NCBI RefSeq assembly: GCF_037975245.1
Contig: NC_092578.1
Coordinates: 13,190,321 to 13,254,320 of the forward strand
From: Apostichopus japonicus
Taxonomy: Eukaryota; Echinodermata; Holothuroidea; Aspidochirotida; Stichopodidae
Direction: 5' to 3'
DNA: 64,000 nt
Position numbers and translations under genes: made by a program
In this document: positions 36,945-51,900 of the stretch, one piece after another
Layout of the letters: every line of letters starts with the position of its first letter
Numbering within the stretch: the stretch's first letter is position 1
Notes under the pieces: generated by a model
Databases searched by the model: none
Told to the model about the DNA's origin: nothing
The model's input: the letters and a program-made list of their open reading frames with translations, nothing else

Positions 36945-39900
36945 CTGTCAAAGAAAAGAGAGGCAACTTTCAATTACAACATGATCTTACTCTTAAATCT
37001 CGTCAGTATTGGCCCCAAAATTATTTCACCAGACATACAAGTGTATGTACATATAATCTGACATTTAATTGTACTTACTAAAGAGACTATTCACCTCTTC
37101 TGCTGAAGCCTTTTTGAATTTAGCAATAGTCATTCAGGACAGTAGTTACTGACTTCAAGATCAATGACCATATTTTGACAATCTAGCAAATTTCTGGGAT
37201 AATCATCATACAGATGATCGTAAAAGCAGCTCTTTGCATCATTTTAAGGCAAGATGCAGTGTTTACGTTTTCAACACATTGGATTGACAGAGACATTTCT
37301 AGCTCTTTTTTTTTTTCTAGACAGATTTGCCTTCATGACTAATACTGTATAAACTTACCATATATAAATTAACACAGTTACTGGAACAATATTTTAGATA
37401 ATAAGATGGTATTTTGGTAAGCCTTTTAGTGTTTCTTCAAATCTTTTCCCCATAGCCCCTCCCACACCCCTCTCATTCCCCTTCAAACCCCTGTTATCCC
37501 TCACGACAGAAACTACCAATATGACGACAGCCTACTGTTTACTGCATGGTGTCTTCATGATGTGTACCAATGCAAATCGTGTTGCTTGGTTGCAATATAT
37601 CCAGCCTATTGTTTATGGAAATTAATTCAGGTCGGCCTGTCATGCATCCATCTTGTAAATGATCGTAGACAAACAATTTAAATTTTAAGATCAGTCAAAA
37701 CAGGGAAGACAAAAAGAACAGACAACATTCCAACACCGTGACCCTCTGCGCCTCTGAAGTATAATGCATGATTTTATCAGGGACATTCGGTTATCTATGA
37801 TTTTGTCTGGCAACAGTTTTAGTTTTGATGCACTCATTCTCAACTTAAACATGAGCGAGCACATTCTCAAACTCCCTGGTATCTTAACTTTACGCTGAAC
37901 AATTCCTGATGAATTATTCCATCAAATTTTCTCTCCTCTACCAACTCTTATCTCAAGCTTTAAGGAAGAGGATAAGCAAAGCATTCCCATTACCAAATCT
38001 GTTGAATAAATCACTTTATCGTTAACGTCAGTTCGGGACAAACATTTACTTTATCCTCATGCTCACGACAAAAGTGAAGTAGAAAATTTGTCCAGGAGCA
38101 AACGAATAAGTGCTTTGGAAGATCAAATTGTCCATTCATCTTTCAAACACAAGAGGAAATTATGGACGTCCATCGACGGTAAATTTTACTGAGAAAAACT
38201 ATTCTGACGTACGTCTTAAAACGGCCTGGAAGAAACTTGAGTAACACACCTCTGGCCACAAACATTTGCAGCGGCCATTTTGAAAATAGGAATAGGGCTT
38301 TGGGAGAGTTTTGTGAAACCAGTTCTAGGAGGCAAGTCATCTCCATGAGAGAGCAGTATGACCAAAGAAATAGCACAAGAGATACCCCTGGGATTGATTT
38401 TTTTTTTTAAAGAATATATGGTACAACATATGAAATCAAAGATAGTTCCATAGCCTTCAGTAGACAGGTAATTCGATAAATATGATAATAACAGGCAGTG
38501 TTCCTAAGACTGAAGAAATATTAGATTATAACAATAATTTATTAAGTCAAAACTTGGATGCTGAAAAGGCCACAGCATCATACTGTACAACAAGGCTGTG
38601 TAGGACATGCATGATATATTGTACTCCACAGTTTCACCACACAAAGCAATGCTGGTCTACAGACATATAGGCCCATATCTAATGTTTGATATTGATCCAT
38701 CCTAGCTGAGCAGGAACTTGCAGCTGCTGTGACAGCTTTTCCTTTTTGAAACAGTGCCTTGAGGCAAACTACACCAATGTGGGAGGGGGAAGGGGAGGAG
38801 GAAGGGGAGGGGTGGGAAGGAGGGGAGGGGTGATGTGAGTATGTGGGAACACTCATTTTGAGTAACTAACAGAATATCAGAATATGGCAGATGGAAGTGT
38901 GTCTATGGGATTGAATAAAAGTAATACATTCTCTCTCTCTCTCTCTCCCCTCCCCAACCCCCCCCCCCCCCCAAATAAGGTAGTGCAATCGGAGGCCACA
39001 TAGACAAGTAATTCAGGAGTAAAGTAAACATGGAGGGTGTCTTAGATTGATGGATTGCAATCTTACTTTGGGAACATATCGCTGATCATACAATTAACTA
39101 AACATTGTTAGTACTGCCCCCGAACCTGTTGGTGATAAGCAGCCGTGTTCAAACTTCAGTAATTAGATCAGTAATGAAGCAATTAACATCCACGCAGAAA
39201 GGATCTCAGATCTAGCTCTCACTGCATGAGAGAGTTAATTGTTTACTAGTCAATTACTCTTACTCGAATATCGGAGAATAATTGTTGGACTGTGAGGGGT
39301 AGACCCTACAGGAAAGCACCCTTGGAAACAAGTTACATTAACACACCGTGTACGCTGAAGACTCGCAGGCAAGTTCGCCGACGGGCCTCAAGATCGGGAA
39401 ATCATTAACGATGTTTTATCGTCTCCTTCACGAATAAAGCACGCACTAGCCGTTGCACTTGGAAATGTTGCACTGACGAATGACCCAATTAATAACTCGT
39501 TTAGGGGCTCGAGATGTGATTTTATCCAGAAGTCGATGTCTTTATTCGTAATCTAATGCTACCCCATCGGAGGTATTTCCATCGGGTATCGCGGAATATG
39601 GATATCATCAAGTAGCTGGAGAGGATCCCCGACGGGCATCCCCTGGGAGTATTGATCTTCTCGCTCCGCATTTTATCTACTTGAGTGAGCGTTGATAAAA
39701 AATGCACTCAGGCATCGAGAGCTGCAAGAGTGAAAACAAAGCACTGACCACAAGGTAAATCAACCTTACCAATTATTAAATTTTTCTTTTTCTTGCCAAA
39801 AAACAAAAAAAATCGGGACAAAACTTTGGGTGAGAAAATAAGATTTCTGAGAATGATTTCTGCATGTGACAGTAATTTGATAGTTAGGGTCATATAATGA

Positions 39901-42900
39901 AGTAAGATTAAAATTAAGGGTATTGATGCCAAAGGAACTAATTATGACTTTTTTTCTTTCTTTGTATGAAACTGCAAGATTGAAAATGAAATGAGCACTG
40001 ACCACAAGGTAAATCAACCTAAGTAGCAGTTATTAATATTCCTTTATTTTTTTCTTCAAAAATCGGGACCAAATTTGAATGAGAAAATAATGAGAATAGT
40101 TTTATAATTAGGTTACAGAATGAATTTATGTTAAGGGGTAATGATGCCAAATGAACTACTCGTGACTTTGCTTCTTTGTGTGAGACTTTTTTTAATTTAG
40201 TTTTCAAGGAGGAAGGAGGAGGTAAAGAAGAAACTAATTGTTCAAATATTTTAGTCTGATTAGATTGCTTTTTTTTCAGTATTTCATCAAAAGTGTAAAT
40301 TTACCAAAATAGAATAAGAATGAAAAATTCCCATCCGAAAATACAATATGATAAACAATGGAAGAAAAATGCATGATATTAACAGCTCGTTTCAAGGTTT
40401 GATTCCCAATGCAATGGGTTTTTTTTTTATAGGATGCAGAATTACCCTTTGGTAACATACTGTTTTACAATGACCGTTCTTCAATTTTGTGCTTTAATGT
40501 TTGATAATGTCATGTCTCTGTGTATGTTTCTTAACATGGTAACTGATCGAGTCATATCTTGATTCTTACTGTACTGTAAGGCAGTTCTAATAAATACCAC
40601 AAGAAAAAATTTCATGTTGACTTGATCTTCTAGTCGATGGATCAAGAGGTTCAGTTATGACGATCTCCGTAGAAGAACTGAAATTAGTAAGTGTAAGGAT
40701 GGTTGAAATGTAACACTAAAAAATGTACAAGAGAAAGGTGTGCAGCTTTTATGTACAGGGGTACCAGTAACATTGAAAACTAGAGCAGCAATGTGGCAGT
40801 ATATCAACAATTTTAAGTTCTACTCTGGAATCAGTTTTATTCAATAGCAGTGATCAGTTTACTGACAACTAAAGATTGCATAGAGAGGCCATGTCAGATC
40901 GGAAAGAGGGACCATGTCCAATCGGACGGAGGGACCATGTCCTATCGGAAGAGGGACCATGTCCGATCGGATACAGGGACAAGGTCTGATAGGATACAGG
41001 GACCAGGTCTGATCTGATAGAGGGACCAGGTCTGATCGGAAAGAGGGACAATGTCCGATCGGAAGAGGGACTATGTCCGATCGGATGGAGGGACCATGTC
41101 CGATCAGATGGAGGGAGCATGTCCGATCGGATCGGATCGAGGGACCATATCCGATCGGATAGAGGGACAATGTCCGATCGGGAGATGATCAATACACTCG
41201 GTGTGAATAGAACATGACCTGTTGGTGACTTTCTGGTGATCACGCTCAATTTGTCTCAAAAGGATTATATTATACCCTGTTTGAAAGAAAACATGAACTG
41301 TCACCATAGATGTTGAGAGCCAGGGGATGATGATGTCACCAAACCATTTTCTGAAGTCGGCCATTTTGTTTTACATTTATCTTTATCTTATGGAATGAGA
41401 ACATTTTTGTCTAACTTAATAAGGCTCCATAGTTGACCACAGCCTGGGCACTAATTGATACCTGATAACCCCCTCTTAATTGTCAGTCTGTCTGACCTGA
41501 TTGTCACACAACACAACAATTTACCAATAAAGAGTGCACAAAAATATAAATCTGACAAAGTATTTATTCATGATGAAATAGTTGCCTTTTCCATCAATTT
41601 GAACTGTAGAAATATAACTATAAAATCACTTCCATATATACTTAAAATGACAGTACTGAGGAATGGTAAGTTTGACTAAAACAAGTGTATTAATAATCAG
41701 TGCACAGAGCCATTAATTCACAGCTGTTTGCTTCATGTTCATATCCATAACACAATGTGACAATTTCAACTATCAATATCTCTATGACCAATGCAATGTG
41801 TGGAATGTATGTAACTTTCAACACAATGCTTTGTATATGTTCCTCTTCAGTCTTTTAACCGCCAAAAATTAAATTTTTACCACAACTTTCCTTTGAAAAG
41901 TTCTCCGACAAAGTTTGACATAGTTCAACAAGAGGGCATAAGAAAAGCTGGCAGAAGAAAAGAAAGCTAAGCTTTGCCATCCACAATGACCCCAACGTCT
42001 CATGCATATATGATATCTGGTAGATGTTACTTCAACAAGAAATGATACATATTCCTTATGCTAAGTGCAGTGATTATCTTTCTTTTCACATTTTAATACA
42101 CACACACACACACACACACATTTTTATCATATAATCACACAATATACTAAACAGATCTGAATAATTTGTTCCTGCAGCTTATGTATTCAGCTAAGTATTC
42201 CTGTTTCTTGTTTGATGTATTCCATATGCACTCAGATATCTCATCATGTAGATTTCCCAGCTGATTTCAATTAGTTCTATGTTGTAGATGATAATATATT
42301 CCATTTTTTTTGATATCATCATGTTCAGGCATTTATACTTCTATCTGCTACCATGCAGCCTCAAGCAATGTCATTGATGGCGCTCTGACATCAGTAGGTT
42401 GCTACGGCTACTAAATCTATCGATGCGAGTGCATGCTTAGTATCACTGCAGGATATTAAGCGTTGTTGCCAAAAGTTAATGTACTATAGTTATAAAAAAC
42501 TTTTTAAATTAATGTTCTAGATGGTTGTAGTTCCAAAATTGAATTGTAATAAAAAAAAAAATATGCAGAACATCAAAAAATCACATTTTCTAGGGAGGAA
42601 ATATATATGCTGTGAGTGTGGTATAAAGGGAAATGCTATTTACTAAATGAAAAACAATATTAAAAATAATACACAGTAGTACACAAAATAATCTCAACAG
42701 CATATTCATAGCAGAACACTTTGGTCTTTAGAAAACTTTTTATTCTGGTCACACAATACGATTTCACTTTAGACTTTCAAGTTAATATCAAAACAAAAGT
42801 TACCTTTTTAAAAGAAGCACTATAGGTAAGATATGGGCTGAATGATGATACACATAATCATTACCAAGCAGTAATTAATTTGGTATCACATTGCAAACTG

Positions 42901-45900
42901 CTATGCAAAATATCAAATTGATATCCAAGTGACAAAGATTGCATAGCCATTTTGTACACAGAGAACATAGTATTTTAGAAGACAAAATCCAGAACCTGTG
43001 AAAACTGCCCCACAAAATTAAGAACAATAATTTATTCCCTGATTACTAAAATTATGATAAATTTTCAAGAGCATCTGAACTAGTGTGAGAGTCAAACATT
43101 TGTTTGTAAATATAACCAGATTCCAATTCAATTGATTCTTGCAAACATTCATGAAACATTATTAAACATTCACTTAATCTTGAAACTCTCACCAATGATA
43201 ATTTCCAAAAATAACCGATCAGATCACTATTGCATGAAACAAAACCACTGCTGAAAGTTCATTTTCTAATCAACAACAGCTCTGAAGTTAAGAGATATAA
43301 GGGGAAGGGAAATGAGAGGGAGGGGAAGGAGGGGTATAGGTATGAGTAGGACGGGAGCTGGGTGGGGGAGGCAGGATATTTTAACTCCACACACATACTG
43401 TTATAAAGTGTTGTATTGTATATGTCAGAGTACTCTCTCCTTACTAGGTTTTATTGCAAATTTACAACGATCCCATCAATATACCTGACCTATGAAACAT
43501 GAAAACGAAAGCTGACCAACACGAAACTAATATTGGTGGAAGAGGTCACACATGCATAGTATGTAAAACGAATACATTTAGCCGGAAGATGGGTTGCAAG
43601 TTTCAGTTGTATATACTAATAATTAGTTCTACCTTTTGCTGATGAGGCAACTGGTCTCTCTTTTGAAAAACAAGAGGTTGTCGGATTATACACACACACT
43701 CTTGATTTGGTCCTTCTTCCAAATCAGCGATATTTACACCAGTATCATTTACGTTCATCATTTCTTTAGTTTCAAGCTGCTTAAAGGTACACTGTATCCC
43801 ACATTTTTGTATAACTATTCATACTTATTATGTTAAGCGAAGATGGTTGAAATAAAGTTTTTTCAAATCAATCAGTATCATTTGATGATACTGTGCAAAT
43901 GACTGATCGTTTGTGAAATTTAGGGTTTCTTTTTACGTCATGTGTGGGTGTGAAATCCATCAATCTATCAACAAGAGTTGCTATAGTAATAAGACATCAA
44001 GATATGGATTTAAAGTCTGTATAGAATATGGTTGCTAAGGGGGACACATGAATCAATATTGATCCCTGTCTAGACTATAGTAACCAGGTGGTCGTATTTG
44101 ATTATTAGACAAAATACACCATCATGACTGTAGTATCGATCAATAGAATTGAAAAGAAAAACAAGAAAGCTAACAGTTTCATCAGTATTAATCATCAGAT
44201 GTATGTCTATTAGGTCCAGTAATTTGTACAAGAAAAGAGAAAAAGACCACAAACTACATGTTCAATTGATTACAAGAACATACTTTTCCTAGTAAATTAA
44301 ATTTTCTATTAAAATAAAGAGCAGTGCTACTTCAATCCCTCCATATATGGTTATATTTATAAATACACAGCATATATCCTCATCTACCCATCTCACAGAA
44401 ATACCTTAAACTATACATGATGCATTTATACGACAATGCAGCCAAAATATAATTACGTAAGTAAAATTTCTGCACAGCCAGCTCTCTTTTTCTTTAAATC
44501 AATCTTTTGCTTTCTGTTAACCAATTGTTATTGCGACCCCCACTTCAATCCCGTGTTACAGCAGCCACAGACGTTTCTTTAGTTCCTTAAATATTCCAGC
44601 TCCTTCGTAACGTTTATGATTGCAGCGGCGGTCTCCATCATTACAGTATCAGATGTGACCAAATTTCTCTCTTTCTTTCCTGCATGTACCAAATCAATAA
44701 TCTTCCCTTCGGGCTATCACCACCGGAGAGAGTTTCTTTTTCTTTCTTGTCTTTTAGCAAATATGGAAATGCATTAGTAACCGATGAGTCTGAATGGGGA
44801 CTTTGAAGCCGTGCAGAATCTGTACGATCGGTATGAAATACAACGGGTTCACCGTCTTCGAAACCAGATAGCTATACATATATACGTGTGAACGACGGTT
44901 CTTCGCTTTTCTTTTCAATGTAAGCACGGGGAAACCTTTCGGGCAGATTTTATTTGTTCTCCAATACTGGAGAGTGGTTTCGGAGAGCGACTGTAAATAA
45001 GAAGCATCTTGTGATGACGGATATAGTTGCAAATAATGTAACAGCTCTGAGGAGGAATCTATCGAATGGCGTGAATCATGGCTTATGCTGCTGCTCTTGA
45101 GGTGAAGTGAACCCCCCCCCCCCCAATAACCCACAAAGAAAGAAAGAAAAAAACTAGGTTTGTGAGAGACCTGTATCTATAGATGCCAAGTGGAGAGGAA
45201 ACAAGTTGATCACATTTATAAAGGCAAGGAAGCGTTGAGGTTTGACCAAGTGTATAAAACAATTAAATGATAAATCTAGTTTGCCCCTAAACAGAGGTTA
45301 ACCAGTTAAAGCTCACAGGGGGACTGCATCATCACCCATGGAGTAGTTAATTGGATCAGTGGATATAGATTGCATAATCTTTAGGAAAGGTTGAAAATGG
45401 ATGATGGGAAATGTAACAAAGTGTTATGTTTGCAATTCATCTTATCAAGTTTAGGTGATTTTTACTTCTGTTTACTTCCCTTATCTTCATCATGATTAAC
45501 TATTCAATTTTAAACATGGACTAACATATCTACCCATCCTCTGAGACTAGTGACATACACAAAGAGAGGGAGGGGGGGGGGGGAGAGGGAGGAGGATTGG
45601 TGGAGCCATGAACCCTGTTACCCGCCATCATCAGTCGCGGAAAACTGGTTTAGTCGTGGGATTTTTTACATTCTGTAGGGGAACTATAAATACCACCGCT
45701 GTGAGTGTAAAATCCCCTTTCAATCTCACACGAGAAATCAAGAGTATTAATTAGCACAACCTTGTGTTTAGGGCTAATTACCTAACTTATAGTTTACAGA
45801 TGCCCCAGAATGCACCTTGTGACGTCTAACTCTTCAACCTTTTTGGAGGGAAGAACCCACAAACCCCCTTCCATGGGAGTTGCTGTCAATCACCCAAGGG

Positions 45901-48900
45901 CAAGCCTCCCATTCCCGACTCCTTCAACTTCTGGCCCTTCCATAAAAGTTCAGCTCTTACTGTACCTAAATCAGACACCTGGGAAAAATATTGATTTGGC
46001 TCCCTACCTTTGAAATCCTGTTCACACCACTGTCTGAGCTGCCTAAATACATTTTCCCATACCTGATATCACAATACCGCTATGACAGGGATGTGCCCAG
46101 GATTTCCTGAGTGCCGGGTATACTGATCGCCGTCCTTGGGGAGGGGTCTTAGGGGGAGGGGGTGGGTGTCCCCCTCCCCTTTGAGAAATGTTTCAATTTT
46201 TGAAGGTGCTCAGATGCCAAATACTGGCACTTGTGTAGCTTTTTAAGCACATACACAATTACTAGTTTTGCTAACAACTTTCATTTTTTTATTTTTTTTT
46301 TAGTGAAGTATATTACGTAGCCTACCTGGTAAAAGTTATTAGTTTGTTTCAAAGAGATTTTACAAGGGACCGATTGAGAGCCGTAAGTAATGTTTCTCGC
46401 ATGCGTCACTGATGCAATATTAGTCTGTATGATTTTGGCATAGGCTAGGCCCAATTTACGTTGAATATATGGTTAGGAATGTCAGGATTTTAGATGAAAA
46501 TAGTGCTGGGCGGGATTCACGATTTTCAAGATACTGCTGAGCAGTAATTTTTAATGCTGGGCGGGGCCACCCAGTGCCGCCCAGCATGGGCACATCCCTG
46601 CTATGATATGAGACATGATGTCTGTTATATCACGATATATGATATTGCATATAAAACATCGATGTTTGCCTGTGCTGTAGTACATACAGAAGATTGTTGC
46701 TATGGAGAAGTTTTCATTTTGTTGAGTCATCATTAAATTTTTATCCTTTCACTTTAAAATACATTTTCCAGACGTACTGTATGGAGAAGAAATGTCACAT
46801 AACCTCACATTGTTATATACTGCAGTTATAGGTCACTTCCATGACCTGTCATTGACATCTCACTAGACCGGAGATAGTACTTTTGATTGCGAAACCAAAT
46901 CTCCTTCTTTTTTAATATTAGAATTGTGCTGGTAGGAATAATAAGATATATTCTTTGGCATCTTTGCAAAACTGAAAGCTACAGTATAGGACTCAAAGCC
47001 ACTAAAAGCAAATGTATCAAACACTGATGGAAACATATTGTGTACATCTAAAACTTTAAAATATCCCTGAGGTGGCCAAATACCTAGATAACATCAGAAT
47101 TGACTTACAATAGAGTGCCAATTGTAAAAGGGGGTTTTAGAGAGAAAATCAATTATAATATTCCATTTAGACTAATAGACTATTAAAGTCGACTAGCTAT
47201 TAGGCCAAGGTACCTTTTAATACCTTAGTTGTTCAACAACATAATCCAAATGATCATTTGAAATTCATCTATCGAAGTGGCTGAACTAACATATTAGATA
47301 AGATAAACTTCATTAAACACCACAATGGGGAAGTTAAATGCTCGCATGAAAGAGTAAACAATTTTCCAAATGAAACAATAAAATTACAAAAACACATGTA
47401 CAAACAATCCTAAAACAGTACAATGGACAAAGGCAAGAGACCAGAACAGTTTTATCAAAAGGAACCAATCAGGCAAGCTCTAACGATTGAAGTTTAGGTT
47501 ATGAAGTTTCATACATTGTGGAATAATTGAGGCTTGTCGATTTGTACTAGCCTAATGGCAACCGCATCCTACCACTTTGATGGATCAACCCTCTGTCCAG
47601 AAGCATGCGAAGGGGGACACGCATAATCTTGTCTAGGTTAAAGGCATTGGAGACTCGCCCCAAACAGCGTGCCGCCCTCTGAAAAAGGTAACTTTCCGTT
47701 GTTTGCAAGTGAAGTTTTCTTCTTGTTGCTACAAAATGCAGACAGTAATGAAACGTGAATACCTTGTTATCTTTTATCTAGACCTGAGATGTCCATCGCT
47801 GCTATATGTACACTGTGGTGTGGGTAATGACCGTAGCTGCATGTATTGACTGTACACTAGTGTCTTATTACCGATGGTAGCAAGCTGTGTGTGTATTTTC
47901 TGGGATCAATGGTGGTGTCTAACACTTCTGTTACACCTCATTCTAAACTAGGACAGATTACCGGCATCAGAAGTTTCTTTGTGCGCGAGTCTTCACTCCC
48001 TTTAACCTCTAGAAGCTGTTGGTAGGACGAGGCCAATGTTGACTGAGTTTGCCCAATCACACAACTTGCCAGGTCTAATAATGGCTTCAATACGATGTTC
48101 AACTTCTTTACTAGGATTCCGACTCCATGATACCAAATTATATTGCCATACCCCACAAATTACAGAGTCATAAAACATGGCAAGAATATTAAATATTATT
48201 AACGTTCAATTTTTTTCATCATGCACAGACAATACATCCTAGAGTTGAGTTCTTCAATAAAACATCTATGTTGCGCAACATATGAGTGCTCATGCAAGGA
48301 AAGCTGTTTATCTACCACCATCCCGAGATACTTATACTGTAATTACCCACCTTTTCAACGATATTTCCCATTATAATAACTTTGATTGAAACATTCATGG
48401 ACTTCCAAAAATCAATCACCATTTCTTTTGTCCTATTAACATTAAGTTCTAAACAGTTTCGTCCACAATTGGTCACAAAATCATTGATCTGATCCATGTT
48501 ACTGTAGTATCATCATCTTTTGTTAGTGAACCCAGCAAGGCAGTATCATCTGCACATTTGACCAATACGCTGGTTTCATCATTTGACCCTGCATCCGATG
48601 TGTACAGAGTGAATAAATAGTCATGATTTCTTTGTTCATATTGCAAGTTTTGATTCTACATTTTAAGGGTTTAATTTTGAACTGGAAGCCGGTAATTGTT
48701 GCTAAATAAACAGATTTTCAACGCAATACTTTTCTGTAATGCCTCCCGCAGATCTTTATGATATCATATAGTACATGTATAGGACCTTTTTTTGAAGGAT
48801 AATTATAGTATTTCAACATAACAGATGGACAATGTACATGTAAATTTAATTGTTTTAATATTTTGTCATGTATCTTTCAATTTTTGACATTGAAGTACAT

Positions 48901-51900
48901 TATAATATTTCATTGCTACTCGAACTTTGTGGTATATGCACATGAATTTGAATATTTACAAGACTAGAATTCCTTGTCAAATTAATAAGAGGAGCTATTT
49001 GCTTTCCACTCTCTCGTATGTGTTTTTTTATTTCAATTTGTGGTTATATATAACTACAGTAGGATAGATGCATTTTAATTACAAAAACAGCATTTTACCT
49101 ACTGTACACACCATAATGCACTTTCTGACTATACTGTTAGTAAACGACAAAGATTAATTGATTTTTTGTCCTAGCAGGTGTTGTCATTTCCGAAACAGAT
49201 GCGGTGAAAGTTAACCATCACACAAAGGAAAGATAGCCTTGATTGCAGATTCAGTTTTTTTTAAATGACGCCAAAGTGTGGCTTGAAAAAGATATAATAA
49301 CCTCATGAATTTAAAGCATCTAATGCATTTTACTTTGCAGACAGTATTCAGAATAAAGGAATGATATTAAAATATTTGGCTAGTTTCCATAATGTTTATA
49401 AGAAGCAATGCTTCATTGAGATCTATGGGAAGATGGCTTGATTGTATCAATACAGGGGATGGAAGATGGGAGGGGGAGGATGGGAGAGGGAGGATGGGAG
49501 GAGAGGTTGGGTGAGATTGAGAGGCTTCACTTTTATGCATGTAATGAGTAGTGTACTTTGATTAAAATAACTTCAACCAATTTAGAGATGGACTCGGAGA
49601 TCAGGGCAGAAGGGATTATACTGCTGACCCCTCAAGGATATATACTGACATAAATATTGAAGGAAACGAACAAGTACTGTACATAGCGACTGTTTTTCTG
49701 TAATCTGCACAAGATTACTTTTACGACCAATAATGCACATACGTAGCCCATTGGATATCTGTGCCCATGCTATTTATTGTATAAAGCATTATATCCAACA
49801 CACAGTATAGTCCCTTCATGACATATCCTGTTCACAAAGCTAAGCGGAATCGCGTGCAAACACACACACACGCCATCACAATCGCATATGAAGTCCTGCT
49901 GCTAAGTAGCGACGGAACCCAAATGTTGGACAACTTTGTGAAAAAAAATTGCAGCTGTACCCACTGGCATTGTCTGTGGACAGTTGGACTAGCTATACAT
50001 AGCATGTTATTCATGATTTTGTGACTATTTATCTTTGTTGTTTAGACAATTTCATTTCACTGAATTTTAGTACCAACTTTGACATATTTGTTCCTTAAGA
50101 GGTATTTGTTTGTCTACAGGAAGTTTAATGTGTCACTATCATATCAATTGAACATGTAAGCGTGCTTTATGCTCGCTAGGAATTACTTCACATCAACTCT
50201 GCTGCTATCAAATATGCTTCTTGAGACACGTTCCCCTCCGCCTACCACCACTTTCATTCCCCTTCCGCAGCAGAGAACAAGCCGTTTGGGTCAAAAACAC
50301 ACAAAGGAGGGGGAGGGGGGTGGGGGAATATTGAGACTCCAGTTCTTTGTCCTAGTAATGTTTTGAACTCTGGGACATCTTGGAATAATATGAAAGGCTG
50401 TGGAGCCCTCTACAAGAATGGATTCGGAAAATTCTTGCAAATTTTAGTCAGCTCAAAGCTGGGAATAGAATTAATGACCTTTATGACCCTTTACAGTAAA
50501 CTTAAAAGCTGCTAACTAAACTTGTACAATATCTGAGGCCATAAAAGTGCTGTAAAATTTTTACGAGTTGAACTTTTTGTTGGTAAGAACCTGTTGTACG
50601 GGGGATAACTAGAATCAGCTAATTAAACTGTACAAGTGTGAGTCATAAATTTAGCTCAAATAACAGACATTTGAACTCATAGTGGTGTATCATTAAATAT
50701 GAACACATCCCTTCCTCCGGTCCCCTCCCTCCCTACCCCCCGGTCCCCTCCCTCCCTACCCCCCGGTCCCCTCCCTCTCTACCCACCATTCTTCTTCATG
50801 ATTGATAGGCTGTCTGCCAACCAGCTTCTGATGAAAAGACTTCTGGAAAATACACTTCCAAAACAAGTGGTCTCAGGGTACATTTATGGTAAAATATCTT
50901 ACCTCGTGTTCTTTGCATATTACTGGTTCAGAAAGATCATATTTGTCAAGTTTTCGAAGTAACTTCTCCTGAAAAAGAGAAAAAATAGTGAAATTGCCAT
51001 GTAAATACATGAGATAATAAAACTACTTGTTGTACATGCATGAATCAAAATGAAGTGGCAAAAATTAAAACCAAGGAAGTGGGCTGGGGTAGGGGGAGGG
51101 AGTATGCAATCCTCCAAGATCAAGTATTTACACATGTACACATGGTGGCATATTCCATACCAATCATCCTGTGTGTTCTCCCCTCCACCCAGGGCCGGAT
51201 TTACCAATGGGCAACGTGGGCAGCTGCCCACGGGCCTCCACAACAAGGGGCCTCCACATACTTCATGAAAAAATATATATATATAAGGGGAAATTTGAAG
51301 AAAAAAAATTAAATGTAGGCTGACAAATATCATCAATCAAAATCATATTGTGCGTGGCTTACGCCATGCATACGCTTGAAGTCATATTCAATTTTAATTG
51401 TATCTCTTTGTGAATGGTAGAAACAGCTAAGTGGTTGTTTTCCCGTTATTGCAAATCACACGTCGACAGACAAACATGATTGGCCTAATATCCAAAGTCA
51501 TCAATCTCAACGTCTATTTTCTTTAGAACTAGGTTAATGGTTTTGGTTGAAACATTTCAGTACACCCTGACAGTGCGCCTGTCATCACCTCCCGCTAGGT
51601 TTCAGACAGGTATTGCTAATTGATTCTTTTCATGTGCAATGATGACGTCATGATAGGCTCAGTCATCTGACCTTGATGAGTATTGAATATGACATTCTCA
51701 GAGAGACTGACTTCGACAAATTGATCCAAGATTTTGCAAGGGTCAAGTCTCGAAAACTGCCTGGTCTGTAAATATACGTACTGTAAGTATTATATCCATG
51801 TTTATATGATTGATCATGATTGCTCGTTCGTACTGAGAGTGAGAGAGGTTGTAGCAACCTTTTTACTTTTACTGAAAATTTTGCAGGCAAACAGGCCTAC

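Larger units (their letters stand above)
47297..48622 (-). mobile_element. 5'-truncated CR1/Jockey-like non-LTR retrotransposon
   Basis: On the minus strand the sequence reads through the end of a reverse transcriptase: VKCADDTALLGSL (the YADD box as CADD, about 48540-48580), then NCLELNVNRTKEMVIDF (48490-48400), a thumb-like segment, and the family's typical C-terminus with SGRMRLPL followed, after a one-base shift, by TNRQASIIPQ. The 3' end shows AAGTTTATCTTATCT, usual for this group. Stops and frameshifts show it is dead. It is cut off at the 5' side near 48622, and a TTAA MITE interrupts it at 47638-48005. Confidence 0.82.

Noticed and set aside
40859-41364. Minus-strand frames with repeated SDR-TWSL-type peptides
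   Set aside because: They are readings of the 22-23 bp minisatellite in several frames. The unit is not a multiple of three and no gene context is present.
44754-45134. 126-codon minus-strand open frame
   Set aside because: It runs into a G-run at its start, shows no recognisable motif and has no fitting splice partner. It could be a non-coding first exon but this cannot be supported.
50920-51336. 138-codon minus-strand frame
   Set aside because: It lies across the left end of the hAT element; the inner part is terminal-repeat sequence.
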